From Pelagophyceae sp. CCMP2097 (taxonomy: Eukaryota > Sar > Pelagophyceae), in NCBI GenBank assembly GCA_026770575.1, contig MU657176.1, positions 179,214-243,213 of the forward strand: a stretch of DNA of 64,000 nucleotides, in the 5' to 3' direction. Both the position numbers and the translations under genes were made by a program. The notes below the pieces were generated by a model. It worked only from the letters and a program-made list of their open reading frames with translations. It was not told the origin of the DNA and did not search any database. Below, piece after piece: positions 34,725 to 47,739 of the stretch (positions are counted from its first letter, which is position 1; each line of letters starts with the position of its first letter).

Positions 34725-37416
34725 ATGCGCCGGCCGCTCCTCGTCGTCGTTCTGGCGCGCGCCGCCGTCGGCGGCGGCTGCGGCAGCGGCTCCACCGATC
34801 GGAGCGACGCCGCCGACTGCGCCGGGATGCCGCGGCAGGCGCGCGTCGACTGCGGCTACGTCGACATCCCGCAAGCGCTCTGCGCCGCGCGCGGCTGCTG
34901 CTTTTCCGACGAGGCTAATCAGACGGCGCGCAGCCCGCCCGCGTGCTTCTTTTCCGGCGCCGCGGCGCCCGTGGACAAGGTTCACGTCGTCTTCGCCAAC
35001 CACTTCGGTGAGGACGGAGTGCGGGAAAGCACCCTGTCCACGCCCTCCGCTGCGTAGACGCCGGCTACACGGCGCTGACGGCGGCGGACGACCTCGAAGC
35101 GCTGCAGCGCATCTCGTCGACTGTGATAAACCAGTACTTTCACGAATACTTCCCGCTCGCGGCACAAGTCGGCCGCGAGCTCCGCGCGGCGGCGGCGGCG
35201 GCCGGCGCGGCGGCCCCGCGGCGCCTCTCGTGGATGACGCAATCCTGGCTCGTTTCTCTCTTCCTCGCCTGCCCGCCGTACCTAGGCATTTCCTGCCCCG
35301 GGCCGGCGGCCGTTTCGGATTTCGAGACCGCCGTGCGCTCCGGCGATATTACGTGGCACGCGTTCCCGCACAACGCGCAGCTCCCGCTCGCCTCCAAACA
35401 CCTCGTGCGCGACCTCGTGGGCCAAACGCACCACGTCGACGAATTCTTCGGCCTGCCGCCGAAGCGCACGCTGAGCCAAAGAGACGTCGTCGGCCTGCCG
35501 CGCGCCGCCCTCGCCGCGCTCTCGGCGCAGGGCGTCGACGCCATCTCCGTCGGCTCCAACGGCCGCTGCCTGCCTCCTGCCGTCGCCAACGCGTTTGTGT
35601 GGTCCGACTGCACGCACGAGGCCTTGGTGCTCTGGCACCCCTACGGCTACGGTAAGTCGTCTTAGAGTCCCAACGCACAACACCACCACACGACCGACCC
35701 CAGGCGGCACCGAGGGCGAGGTGGACTCGCGGCCGTACACGCAGCTCCCGGGCCACGGCGACGTCCTCTTCTACGCCTGGAACGGCGACAACGCAGGGCC
35801 GCCGAATTCGTCTCAAGTCCTGGACCGCCTCGCGGCCGTGCGCGAGCTCTTCCCGGGCGCTGAAGTCGTCGTCTCGACGCTCGATGAGTTTGTCGCGACC
35901 ATCGGACCGGACGTCTTGGCCAAGCTGCCCAGGGTGACGGCGGACCTCGAGGACACTTGGATCCAGGGCGCCGCGCAGGCGCCCGACTTGATGCGGCTGC
36001 ACCGCGCGGCGCAGCGCGGCTTTGACAGGTGCGTCGACACGGGCAAGTGCGAAGGCCCGTTTTCCGCCGGCGTGCAAATCGGCGACGGCGCCGCGCCGCC
36101 GGAGTGGCGCAACTCTACGAGGCTGGAGATGACGGCGCAGCGCAACTTTACGCGGCTGCTCTCCAAGACGGTCGAGCACACGTTCGGCGCGTCGCTCCCA
36201 AAGTTCGCCGGTGAATACGCGCGCGACGGCTACTCCAACGCGGACTTCCACGCCGCGCGCTTGCGGAAAGATTCGACGTACGCCTTCTTCGAGCGGAGCT
36301 GGGAGGAGAACTTTGAGTTTTTCGACGCCGCGCTCGCGGCCCTGGGCCCGGGCGACGCGCTGCGGGCCTTTGTGCTCGACGAGCTCCAGGCGCTTGGTGA
36401 GCCGAAAGGGCCGAAAAAGTCGGACGCGTGCTTCCGAGTGACGCCGGCGTCGAGTTTTCCCTCATAGGCCCGGCGGCCGGGCCGCCCTCGCTCGACGGCT
36501 TTGACCGGCTCGAAGCGTTGGGCGACGTCGCGCTCGGCGAGTTTACAGTCTCCGTCGGCGCGACTGGCGCTCTGGAGCGCTGCGCGTTCCGTGGAAACGA
36601 GTGGGCGTCGCCACATGAGCGCCTCGCGCTGCTGAAATACCAGACGCTCTCGGACGACGACTTTCGCTTCTTCCGCGACCAAATGCTCCGCGGGGGCGCG
36701 GACGGCGCCGGCGCCGACGAGTACGGCCGGCCCAACGCGACGGCTGCGACGGGCGCGCTGTCGGCGACGGTGCCCGCGGCGGTGCGGGCCGTGTACCGTC
36801 GCGGCGACGAGCTGCTGGTCCAAGTCGGCTTTGCCGCGCGGCTCCGCGAGGACTACGGTGCGCCGTCTGACGCGTGGCTCCGTTACGCCGCAGACGGCGA
36901 AACGCTGAAGATCGACGTCCTGCTCCTCAACAAGACGAGTACGCGCTTCATCGATTCCATGTACCTGTCTATGCACCCGCGCCTCAAAGGCGACTGGGCA
37001 CTCGACCAAATGGGCACGTGGACCGACCCAGCCCTCGCCGTCGACGGCACGTCCAAGGGCATCCGCGCCGTCCTCTCCGGCGTTAAGTTCGAGACGCCGG
37101 CGGCGCAACGCATCGTCTTCCAGACGCCAGACACGCCCATTGTCAACTTTCACACTGGCGCGTCACCCGTCGGCGTTTGGACCCGTGCCGCTCCGGCCGA
37201 GACGCGCGTCGCCTAGGCAGTGGCGCGGCCTCGGACGCAGGAGAGCCTTTGCCGTTCCCGCTGCCGCTCTCGCCGCTGGACACGAGTCGCGGCGTCAGCT
37301 TTGCGCTGTATAGCAACGGCTACTGGAATACAAATTACCCGTCGTTCATCCCGTACCGAAACGGCGCCATCCACGCCGACTTTGCATTTCGCTTCCAGCT
37401 CGACTTCCAGAGCTGA
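34725..37416 (+). CDS. Secreted trefoil-domain plus DUF5054 (glycosidase-like) protein
   Basis: Join 34725..35007, 35058..35651, 35704..36391, 36439..37184, 37241..37416 (about 828 aa). Introns 1, 2 and 4 are GT-AG; intron 3 is uncertain (GC donor at 36392, or a 23-nt GT-AG alternative). A signal peptide (MRRPLLVVVLARAAVGGGCG) is followed by a P-type trefoil domain with the six-Cys pattern (DCGYVDIPQALCAARGCCF). The rest matches DUF5054: VHVVFANHF joined to DAGYT by splicing, WMTQSWLVSLFL, GDITWHAFPHN, LVLWHPYGYGGG and a beta-rich C-terminal half. DUF5054 resembles the GH38 alpha-mannosidase fold, so a carbohydrate-active secreted enzyme is plausible but unproven. N-glycosylation sequons are common. 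Confidence 0.75.
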
Positions 37417-37475
37417 CGGCCCGCGAAGCATGCGTGTGTACGAAGAACCCCCCGGCATAATGGACAAGCCGCGCC

Positions 37476-38467
37476 TCAGTCCCAGTAGAGTTTCCACGTG
37501 ATTGTCTGGTCGGTGTCGTTGTGGTCCTCCTCGATGGCCGACTTTGGCGCGCCGGGGCAGTCTGGGGTTTCGTCTTCAATCCAGTCGACGAACCAGGGCC
37601 ACGTTGATTTCGGCGGCCGCGAGACGCGCATCTCGTACGTCGACCCGGAAGACGGGTAGTGCGACCTGAGCGGGCCGTGCGGCCTTCGTTCGGACGAGGC
37701 GGAGCGCACCGGTCGCGCATGCCGTAGAGCTCCCAGCACGAATTCACAAAGACTGTCGAGAACGCCTCTTCGCCCCACGAATCCGTCTCGCTTTGAAGGA
37801 GGCCCATGTACGGCGTGTCCGCGACGACGGTGGACGTGCGCGCATCGTCGCCGACGACGCCCATCTCCAACGTCCACGCCCACGAGGCCGCGTCGAGGTC
37901 GAACGTCGTGTAGAGGACCTACGGCGTCCGATGCGGCCCGAGCGTCTGCGAGGGGCGGACCTCGCCGGGCGATGCGTTGAAGCGCGGCCCCGTGGCCGCG
38001 TGCGCCTCGGTCTTGTTGGCCGTGGCGTTGAAGATTTCGAAAAAGTATTGCGCGCCAAAGACGTAAGTCGTCGCATGACAGTCCCAGAGAGGCTTAAAAG
38101 CCGGCGGACCCGTCGAGCCGCAGAGCGGGTTGCCGAGCATGAGCTGCGGCACGAACTGGTTCATCTTGCCAGACGGGCCGCCGCCGTCGAAGAAGACGTT
38201 AAAGTACACATAGTCCGTCATCGAGCCGTCGACGGCCGCATCCGGCAGACCCGGCACGTCAAACGTCGCTGCGAACCGCGTCGCGACGGCGCCGCGGCCG
38301 CCGACGGGGTAGCGGGCCATGCCGCAGCACGCCGAGCCATTGCATGCCGCAGTCGGATCCTCCGAGCCTTTCTGCCGCTGGGGGCTCTGCGGACGGGGCT
38401 CTGTAAACGGACGCGCCGCGGCGCAAGCCAAGATCAGCTGCAGCACGGCGACGCGCCCGAGGGCCAT
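37476..38467 (-). CDS. Secreted protein of unknown function
   Basis: Join of complement 37961..38467, 37710..37918 and 37476..37665 (301 aa); both introns are GT-AG with consistent phases. The start at 38467 gives a clean signal peptide (MALGRVAVLQLILACAAARP). The mature chain has several Cys residues (ACNGSACC, LWDCHATT, NSCWELYG, TPDCPGAP), N-glycosylation sequons (NGS, NAT, NKT, NDT) and aromatic beta-rich segments such as DYVYFNVFFDGG and YVFGAQYFFEIFN. I do not recognise the family. It converges on the trefoil-DUF5054 gene (59 bp between stops). A jelly-roll-like extracellular domain is a guess only. Confidence 0.6.
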
Positions 38468-38780
38468 CGTCACAATCGCCACCTCGAGGAGTGTTTCGTG
38501 CGAGACGGAACATTTTCGGATCTTTGTTGAAAAAGGACCTTCGACCCGTCCGGCAGGTCCGCTGGCTCTCGCGCTCAGGCTCCTCAGCCGGGTTCCGCTC
38601 CGGCCGGTGCTCGTGCTCTTACCGCGAGGATCCAGAAGGAACGTTCGCCGCTGGGGCTCGGGAAGAGGTGATGTTTTACAAAGACCATCATAAGTTTGTC
38701 CCTGAACAAATGCACACGCGCATTGGTTTCGACCTGTTTCGCGGCGGGCCGGCTGCTCCGCGAAGCCCGGGCCGCCGGCT
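38468..38780. other. Intergenic, no feature recognised
   Basis: 313 bp between two minus-strand genes. It should contain the upstream gene's 3' UTR and the promoter of the secreted-protein gene. The open antisense frames here look non-coding. Confidence 0.4.
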
Positions 38781-40137
38781 TTACGCGTGCGCGTGTTTCG
38801 CGAGGGCGTCTTCGGATGCGCGCATGAGGATGGCGACAAAGGCCCCTAGTGCCTCTGCATTGGCGGACGAGGCGTTGCCGGCTTTGGCGCGCGCGTAGAC
38901 GCCCTGCACGATGGACGCGTTGCGGAAAGCGGTCACCGCCGAGAACAGCGCAAAGTGCGGCAGCGCCCTGCGTGCCGTTTCCACGACGGCGGCGTTGCCC
39001 TCGGCCTCTAAATAACCAAAGTACGCCGCCTCGAGGTCCTTCAAAGGCGGGACCCCGTGCCTTTTCTCCAAGTCGCGCAGGCCGCGGAAGCCGCTGATCG
39101 GCCCCTTGAGCATGGGCGGCATTAAGTGCGGCATCAGGAACGTCGCCAGGTCGGAGAGCGGGTGGCCCATCGTGGAGAGCTCCCAGTCCAGCACCGCCAG
39201 CACGCGCGGGCCGTCGGCCGCGAAGATCCTACGATGCGCCTCAGCGCTTTAACACGCCGCCGGGTGTTACTCGCATGTTGTCTGGTCGGAAGTCGCCGTG
39301 CGCCACGGTGGCCCCCGCGGCCGTCTCGTCGACGTCGGCCGCGTGTGCATCAACGGTTTCGGCGAGCTTCTCCATGTGGCGCCGGGCCTCGTCGCCGACG
39401 GCGGCGCCGAGCTGCTCGGACGCGCGGCCGTACTGCCGCGTCCACGTCTTGACCTGCCTCTTCAAGTAGCCGCCGCCGTGCTTCTCTTCGCCGCCGTACG
39501 CCGCGCGGAGCTCGTTTGGCACGGGCGCCGCGTGGAGCCGCGCCATGGCGTTCAAGCCGGCGCGGAAGAGGCCCGGCCGGTCTTCCACTTTCGCCTTTGA
39601 CAGGTACGGGTCTGCAAAGTGGCGGCCGGCGACGTAGTCGTAGACCCAAAAGTCCGTCCCGACGATACTATGGTCCGTGCAGACGGGGCCCACGGCCCGC
39701 GGCACGGGCAGGCCGAGCGGCACGAGCGCCGAGGCGAAGGCGTGCTCGCGGTGCATGTCGTGCGCGCCTTTCAGGAGGGTGCCGTTTGGCTGCTTGCGGA
39801 CCACCACACCGCGGTCGGCGCCCCACCGCAGACAGAAAGTCGGGTTGGACTGGCCGTGCGCGAACTGCCGGAGCTTCGCGTCCGCGGCCGCGGGCAGGTC
39901 GGATACGCCGTTGGCCGCGAGGTGCGCGAGGATTCGCGGCACGTCTACGGCCTGGCCCTTACGCACCGATGTAGTCTCCGCCGCCGCGCTCTTCTCCAAG
40001 AGCCGCCGCGCGTACAGAGTCGGCTCCGGCAGCCATGTGCCCACCTGGGCCGCCAGGCGCATCATCGCCGCGCCGGCCGCCGACGTCGTTCGCCTTCGAG
40101 CCCCCCGAGGCGCGCCCACGGAGAGTTGAGTTCCCAC
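38781..40137 (-). CDS. APH-fold kinase (ACAD10/11 N-terminal type phosphotransferase)
   Basis: Join of complement 39275..40137 and 38781..39228 (436 aa). The single 46-nt intron has a GC donor (GCGAGT) and restores HGDFRPDNMIF running into RVLAVLDWELSTMGHPLSD, the Brenner motif and the metal-binding Asp motif of the aminoglycoside-phosphotransferase fold. The N-lobe has FAHGQSNPTFCLRWG and VVRKQPNGTLL (ATP-anchoring Lys). In ACAD10/11 this domain phosphorylates 4-hydroxyacyl-CoAs before beta-oxidation; here it is a stand-alone protein with no acyl-CoA dehydrogenase domain attached. The Arg/Ser-rich N-terminus (QLSVGAPRGARRRTTSAAG) could be a mitochondrial presequence. Activity looks intact; the substrate is inferred. 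Confidence 0.85.
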
Positions 40138-40258
40138 TTCTTTAGGTGAGAGTTCACTTATAGGGCTTTAAGCGATCAAAGATTCTTTGTTGCCACCACG
40201 ATTCTCCTTACTAAGACTGGATGCACCGCGGCACCTGCACCGCGGCCGTGCTCGGGCG

Positions 40259-41170
40259 TCAGCTCAGGATCTCCCGCGTCGTGACGTCGTCGTCGTCGTT
40301 GAGGGTGCTCTTGGCCGTGTAGGCGCCGGGGCGGATCTGCGAGCCTGCGCGTGTGTGTGTGCGCCTTGCGCCGGCCGCGCGGCGGTGGACTCACGCGCGC
40401 GCGCCTCTGCGACAAGGAGGGCCATGCCGTCGGCGAACATTTCGCAGCGGCCCTCGGTATCGAAGCCGATGACCAAAGTGCGGTGCGAGCAGTGTACCGT
40501 CGCTGTCGACCGCTCGGGCAGGCCGCGCCTGCCGCCGGCGCCGCGCGACACCTCCGAAATGTCGTCGAGGGCCACGTCGTCGAACTTGTCGCCGCCCACG
40601 ACCTTGGCGGAACTTTTGTGCGACCGCCAAAACATGCGCGACTCGGCCCTGCGCGGAGGAGCGTGCGTTTGGAGGAGCGTGTTGCGGGAGGCGCATGTTG
40701 CGGGAGAAGCGTTGCGTTTGGAGGCGCTTGAGAAAAGGACGCGGGCTTGTGTACGCGTCGAGGTGGTAGACGCGTTTGGAGGCCTTTCCGTTGCGCGCGT
40801 ACTTGGTCGCCGTGAAGCCCTTGTGTTTCATCGTTCTCTTAAACTCCAAAACGAACAAGTCCGCCGAAGCCCGCACGCGCGCCGCCTCGTCCACCGCATT
40901 CGAACACTCTGCCGGCGGCCGGCGAACCGGCTGCGGCTCCACCGCGTCGCCTGCCAGAGGCGCGGTGACGACGCGGCGGACGCGGCGGAGAAACGACGCC
41001 GCACTCTCTGAAGGCGATCCCCCGAAAGAGACCCCGTATTGGTTCGGACCGTTTGCCCGCGCGGACGCCGCATACGCGCCGCCGCCGCAGAGCCAGCCGA
41101 CGCTGAAGAAGCTCGTCGAGTGCGACGCTTCGTCGCTTTCTGACTCGTCTTTGCTATACGAGCCGCCCAT
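40259..41170 (-). CDS. PH-like domain protein, possibly N-myristoylated
   Basis: Inferred join of complement 40755..41170, 40402..40648 and 40259..40336 (about 246 aa). The first intron is GT-AG (GTACAC). The second either uses a GC donor at 40401 (ending TLNDDDDVTTREILS) or a GT donor at 40393 (ending in a poly-Thr/Ser-Arg tail); I prefer the first on composition. The start MGGSYSKD fits N-myristoylation. Residues about 115-220 look like a pleckstrin-homology fold: KGFTATKYARNGKASKRVYHL, MFWRSHK, FDDVALDDISEVSRG, ATVHCSHRTLVIGFD and a C-terminal helix (EMFADGMALLVAEA). A phosphoinositide-binding membrane adaptor is likely; the partner is unknown. Confidence 0.65.
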
Positions 41171-41596
41171 GCCGCGCCGCCGGCGGGCACACCGCGCGAG
41201 GCGCCGGCCAAACGACGATGCGGACCGCGTTGGCGCCGAGCGGCCGAGTGTCAACCGAAAGTAGGACCCAGCGCTCTTTCAGAGCATCTGCGAGAGTTCA
41301 GGAAATTTTCAGGATGCCATTTTTTAGCCAAAATTCCATGCTAACCGCACAGCGAGGATCGCCTCTCTCTCAGCCCCATTGCCTGTGCCGACAGCCATCA
41401 AGATACACCCCGGCAGGGTGGATCAGCAATACAGAGAGATAGAAGAAGAAGAGAGCAGTTCAATTGTAGTCCTTTTCGACAAAGTTAGTTTCTCTAAAAC
41501 TATTTCGGCGACCCGAGGTTTTTTTTTTTTTGCGTGCGAGGGGACGCGCGGCGCGCCTCGTCGGGGTGCTGTCCTATTGGCCTATTCCGTGTTGGG
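41171..41596. other. Divergent intergenic region with a poly-T run
   Basis: 426 bp between the starts of the PH-like and COMMD genes. It carries an uninterrupted 13-base T run at about 41519-41531 and AT-richer sequence from 41280 to 41520. No exon is recognised. It likely works as a shared promoter region. Confidence 0.5.
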
Positions 41597-42536
41597 ATGC
41601 GCGTCTCCGCGCTGCGGTGCTTCGGCGGCGCGTCTGTCCCGGAGGCGCTCGCGGCGGACCTGCCCCCGCTCAACGCCTTTGCCACAAACGCCCTCGATGA
41701 CCTCGTCGCAGTCATCCTCGCGCACGTCGCCGACGATTCAGGTCCGTCTTTGCGCCATAAAGCCAAAAGGCGAAATCGGGCCGAAAGGACACTTCGCAAA
41801 AGGATGCCACGGTAAAAGGCCGCCGACGCGCCGACGCCTAGGCGGCGCGCGCAACGCGACGGCGCTCCTCCCGGCCGTCGACGCCTTTGCGGCGCAGCAC
41901 GGCATCAAGAACCTGGCCATCCTGAGCAACGGCGTCCGTGGCCTCGTTTCGCTGCTGCAGGCACGCCGCCTCGGCACAACGCGCCGCTCGAAACCTTTTC
42001 GCCGCAGGCCTGCGCGCAGTCCGCGGCGCCGCCCGCCGACCTGCACGTGCGTCCGGCGCGCGCGTCCTTCGCAGCGCGTCCGCCGCGGGGCGACGTCGTT
42101 TGCGGCGCGACGCCCTGTGCGGTAGGCGGACGCGCTCACTCTTGGCCTCGACGAGGCGCACGCGGCGGCGCTCGAAGCGTGCTGGGCCGCCTACGCCGCG
42201 CGGACAAACGACTTCCACATCGTACGCCGCGGCGTCCCGCAATTGGATGTTTGCGTCCCTCTACGCCTTCCGTCAGCCCTCTGCAATGACGGCGCCTAGG
42301 ACGCTCAAGGCGAGCTGCTGCGGCGGCTCGTCGACATCGAGTGGAAGTTCGGCGTGACGGCGCGGACGTCGACGTCGGGCGATACGGCGGGCCGCACGTT
42401 CCTGCAGCTGGTCCTCGTTCTCGACCGCGACGGCGGGACGGAGCACGTCCACCTCGAGCTCACGCTGCCGCAGTTCTACCAGTTCCTCGCCCAAATGGAC
42501 CAGGCCAAACTCGAACTCGCCCGGGCAGCGGCGTGA
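41597..42536 (+). CDS. COMM domain-containing protein
   Basis: Join 41597..41741, 41842..41960, 42126..42221, 42300..42536 (198 aa, the usual COMMD length); the second intron (41961-42125) uses a GC donor (GCACGC). The C-terminal COMM domain is clear: LVDIEWKFGVTARTSTSGD, FLQLVLVLDRDGG and HLELTLPQFYQFLAQMDQAK. The N-terminal 110 residues form the expected helical HN domain. COMMD proteins assemble with CCDC22/CCDC93 (Commander/CCC complex) in endosomal cargo recycling. Among human members it looks closest to COMMD7 or COMMD9 from memory, which is not decisive. It converges on the DBP2-like helicase gene (150 bp between stops). Confidence 0.87.
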
Positions 42537-42686
42537 CGCGCGCCGCGGCCGCCGGGCGACAGCGTAATGAAGTCGCTCCCGATATTACAAATCAGGGGCT
42601 ACAGTGGGAGAGTGTTCGAGTCGGGTTGGTCATCGGCGGGGCCGCAGGGCCGCGCCGGCGGGTCCGGTGTGCCGGGCGTCGGTGCC

Positions 42687-44987
<2,301 letters not shown>

Positions 44988-45088
44988 GTTCTTCAGACGG
45001 CCGGAGAAATCGGCGATGCCTCGGGTGATTTCCGTGATTAAAGTGCGGAAGAAACGCTCGGTGGTCACCCTCGCTCCTCGGCCCGAGG

Positions 45089-46570
45089 TTGCGCGGCAAG
45101 CTGAAGGTGCTTCCCATCAGCGCGCTCTTCTTATCGCGGCTCGCCCCGGGCGCCGCGTACCGGGCCGCGTCGTCCCTCGCGGGTCTGCGACGCGCTGCGA
45201 GCAGCAGCATGCCGCGCGCCGCTGCGGCCCGGGCGCCCCCTGCGGAGCCGCGCGCGGGACGACGGCGGCTCTTTTCGGAGCCGGCCGAGGCGGGTGCCGC
45301 GCCGACGTCCTCTAAGTATTTCAACGTCGAGGCGCCTTCCGAGGCGAGCCCCGTCAAGGCTTCCAGGAAGAAGGCTTCTCCTTCCGAGGCGAGCCCCGCG
45401 AAGGCTTCCCCTTCGCGGAAGAAGGCGCCTTCTAAGGCGAGCCCCGTGACACCTTCAAAGAGGAAGAAGCCCACAGCTGAGGCGCCGCCTTCCGAGGCGA
45501 GCCCCGCGAAGCGGAAGAAGCCCACGGCCGAGGCGCCACCTTCCGAGGCCTCGCCCCCGCCTCCCGCGGCGGCGCCGCCTCCCAGAGCGAGCCCCGCAAA
45601 AGCGCGGAAGAAGGCGAGCCCCGCGACGCCTTCGCTGAAGCGGGCTGTGAAGGGGGAGGCGCCATCAGAGACGACGCCCGTCAAGGCGTCTCCTCGCAAG
45701 GCAGCCACGCCGGACAGCGCGAAGCGGCGGCGCACGGCCGTCGTCGTGGAGCCGCCGGCGGACTGGTCGCGGACGTGGGCGATGATGGTGGAGCTCCGCG
45801 CTGACCGCACGGCCGTCGTGGACAGCATGGGCAGCGAGAAGCTCTACGACTCCAACGCCGACGAGGAAACGCGCCACTACCAAGTGCTCATCTCGCTCAT
45901 GCTCTCGTCTCAGACGCGCGACACGGTGACGGCGGCGACGATGGGCAAGTTGAAGGCGCACGGCCTGAGCGTCGCACACATCTTGGACGACACGACGGAT
46001 GACGTCTTACACGAGCTCATCCGCGCCGTCGGCTTCCATAACGCCAAGACTGTTTACATCCGCAACGCGACTTTGAAATTACGAAGCGACTTTAGCGGCA
46101 AGGTGCCGGACACGCTCGAGGGCCTGCTCTCGCTGCCCGGCGTCGGCCCGAAGATGGCTCTGATCGTGCTCCGCGTCGCTTTCGGCGTCACCGCCGGCAT
46201 CGCCGTCGACACGCACGTCCACCGCATTTCCAATCAGCTCCTTTTCGCCGGGCCCGTGGAGACGAAGACGCCGGAGAAGACGCGCGAAGCCATCGAGTCC
46301 TGGATCCCAAAACAACTCTGGGACGAAACAAATCTCCTCCTCGTCGGCCTCGGTCAGTGCCCACCGCGTCTGCCGCGACGAGCGGAGCGCCTCACGCCCC
46401 TCGACTTAGGCCAAGAAATCCAGACGGAGCGTTTGAAGCTGCTGGGCAAGGCGCTGGCGTCAAGCGACGTGCCCTTTGCGCTCAACCTCTTGGCAGTGCT
46501 CGGCATGAACGTCGACCGCGTGGCCAAGCAGAACAAGGTCGAACTCCCGCCGGACTGGCCCTTGCCCTGA
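45089..46570 (+). CDS. NTH1: Endonuclease III homologue (NTH1 DNA glycosylase/AP lyase)
   Basis: Open frame of 493 aa, or 474 aa if the in-frame 57-nt intron 46353-46409 (GTCAGT...CTTAG) is removed, which I favour because it joins LLVGLGQ to EIQTERL. The catalytic domain (about residues 245-470) has the helix-hairpin-helix LPGVGPKMA with the Schiff-base Lys, and the catalytic Asp in IAVDTHVHRISN. It excises oxidised pyrimidines and nicks abasic sites. The C-terminal Cys cluster of the [4Fe-4S] loop is absent in either splice form. Residues about 75-240 are a low-complexity linker of Lys/Ala/Ser/Pro repeats (ASPSEASPAKASP), histone-H1-like. Two starts are plausible: 45089 gives a mitochondrial-type leader, and 45208 removes it, suggesting dual targeting. 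Confidence 0.88.
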   Translation: MRGKLKVLPISALFLSRLAPGAAYRAASSLAGLRRAASSSMPRAAAARAPPAEPRAGRRRLFSEPAEAGAAPTSSKYFNVEAPSEASPVKASRKKASPSEASPAKASPSRKKAPSKASPVTPSKRKKPTAEAPPSEASPAKRKKPTAEAPPSEASPPPPAAAPPPRASPAKARKKASPATPSLKRAVKGEAPSETTPVKASPRKAATPDSAKRRRTAVVVEPPADWSRTWAMMVELRADRTAVVDSMGSEKLYDSNADEETRHYQVLISLMLSSQTRDTVTAATMGKLKAHGLSVAHILDDTTDDVLHELIRAVGFHNAKTVYIRNATLKLRSDFSGKVPDTLEGLLSLPGVGPKMALIVLRVAFGVTAGIAVDTHVHRISNQLLFAGPVETKTPEKTREAIESWIPKQLWDETNLLLVGLGQCPPRLPRRAERLTPLDLGQEIQTERLKLLGKALASSDVPFALNLLAVLGMNVDRVAKQNKVELPPDWPLP

Positions 46571-47739
46571 AGATTCAAGTTAGACGGATGCTGTTCATTT
46601 TTTTAAAAAGAGACTTCGCTCCGTCGTCGTCGGTCCTGTGTGGCCGCTTTGAAGTCGGTCCTGCGCGGCGTCGTCGCTTCGAGCGCGTCGCGCTGTCAAA
46701 GTACGGTTTACGTCCTGACCGTGCTTGCTTAAGATCCACCCTGGGCGGGGCTGGCCTAACATAGATTACTACCCTATGCCCGGCTCAGTCAGGCAACCAG
46801 GCAAAGGCCCGGAGCCATGCCTCGATGGTATTCCTCGCCCATGAGGCATAAGGTGGTTTATTTATAGGAATTCAAGGAACTTGTTCCTAAATATCCCGGC
46901 AAGAGAAAACTGGAGAGGGCCGCCGGGTGATGGCAATAAAAAAAATGGGGGTGAGGCATGAGGTCACAGTGACACCCCTGTAAGCGCTATCACGGAAATC
47001 GCCTACCGCGCCAACTAAGTTGTTCGATGCCAACTTTGCACGCGGCACCGCGGGGCGAAAACAAGCCCGCAATCGTTTGGTTGAGCGAATTCCAACTGGT
47101 AACAAAAAAGTTAAAAAAGGTGTAATTTAAATCCGATTCCCCCCAAAAGGATCGAAAAAACATGACGTGCACGTGAGGCGAATAAGTCCTTGGCGATAGG
47201 CGAGAGCCAGACGAAGAAGCCGAAAGGGCAGATTTTGAAGCGCCTCCGTTACCACGCCTTGAAAGGCGGGGGAGCTTGTCCCCGCCTTGCGCGTCGGTAG
47301 CCGAAATTGCCATCGAACCAGCCTCCTCGTCGCTCTGTTTGATTTTGGCTTCCAGGGGTGTTCACAGTGTTTTATTTATATATTCCGACGTATTTTCACG
47401 AATCACGATTCCAGGAATTACATGTAATTCGCGGAAACTTTGGTGAAAGCCGAAACTTGAAGTATCCAGTTAGATCGTATTCTTGGGGCCGCCGCCTCGA
47501 GAAGAGGACCGCCTTGAGCGGCCCACAAAGCGCGCCGCAAGCGCCCCGCGGCCCTCTTCCCGCCGTCTTTCGCACACTGCCGGCGGCGCGCGCGCGCGAC
47601 GGCATTAAACTTCATATATAAAGGTCGAGTGGGTCCAGAGCCCATCAAGCTTCCTCACGCAAGTACGGGGACGCTCAACACTTTGGCATCGGCGGCCCGG
47701 GCGGCCAGGTTCACAGAACAGTATGATTATCGCACAGGT
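46571..47739. other. 1.2-kb AT-richer intergenic island with small hairpins
   Basis: The longest non-coding stretch in the window, lying between the stops of two convergent genes, so its length is not explained by a promoter. Base composition falls clearly below the coding average (for example 46855-46960 and 47330-47470). Visible structures are an imperfect hairpin at 46817-46849 (atgcctcgatgg / ccatgaggcat) and a perfect 9-bp stem at 47263-47288 (aaggcgggg / ccccgcctt). No transposase, terminal repeats, tRNA or conserved exon was recognised. Possibilities are a decayed element, a non-coding RNA, or a replication or matrix-attachment region. Confidence 0.5.
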
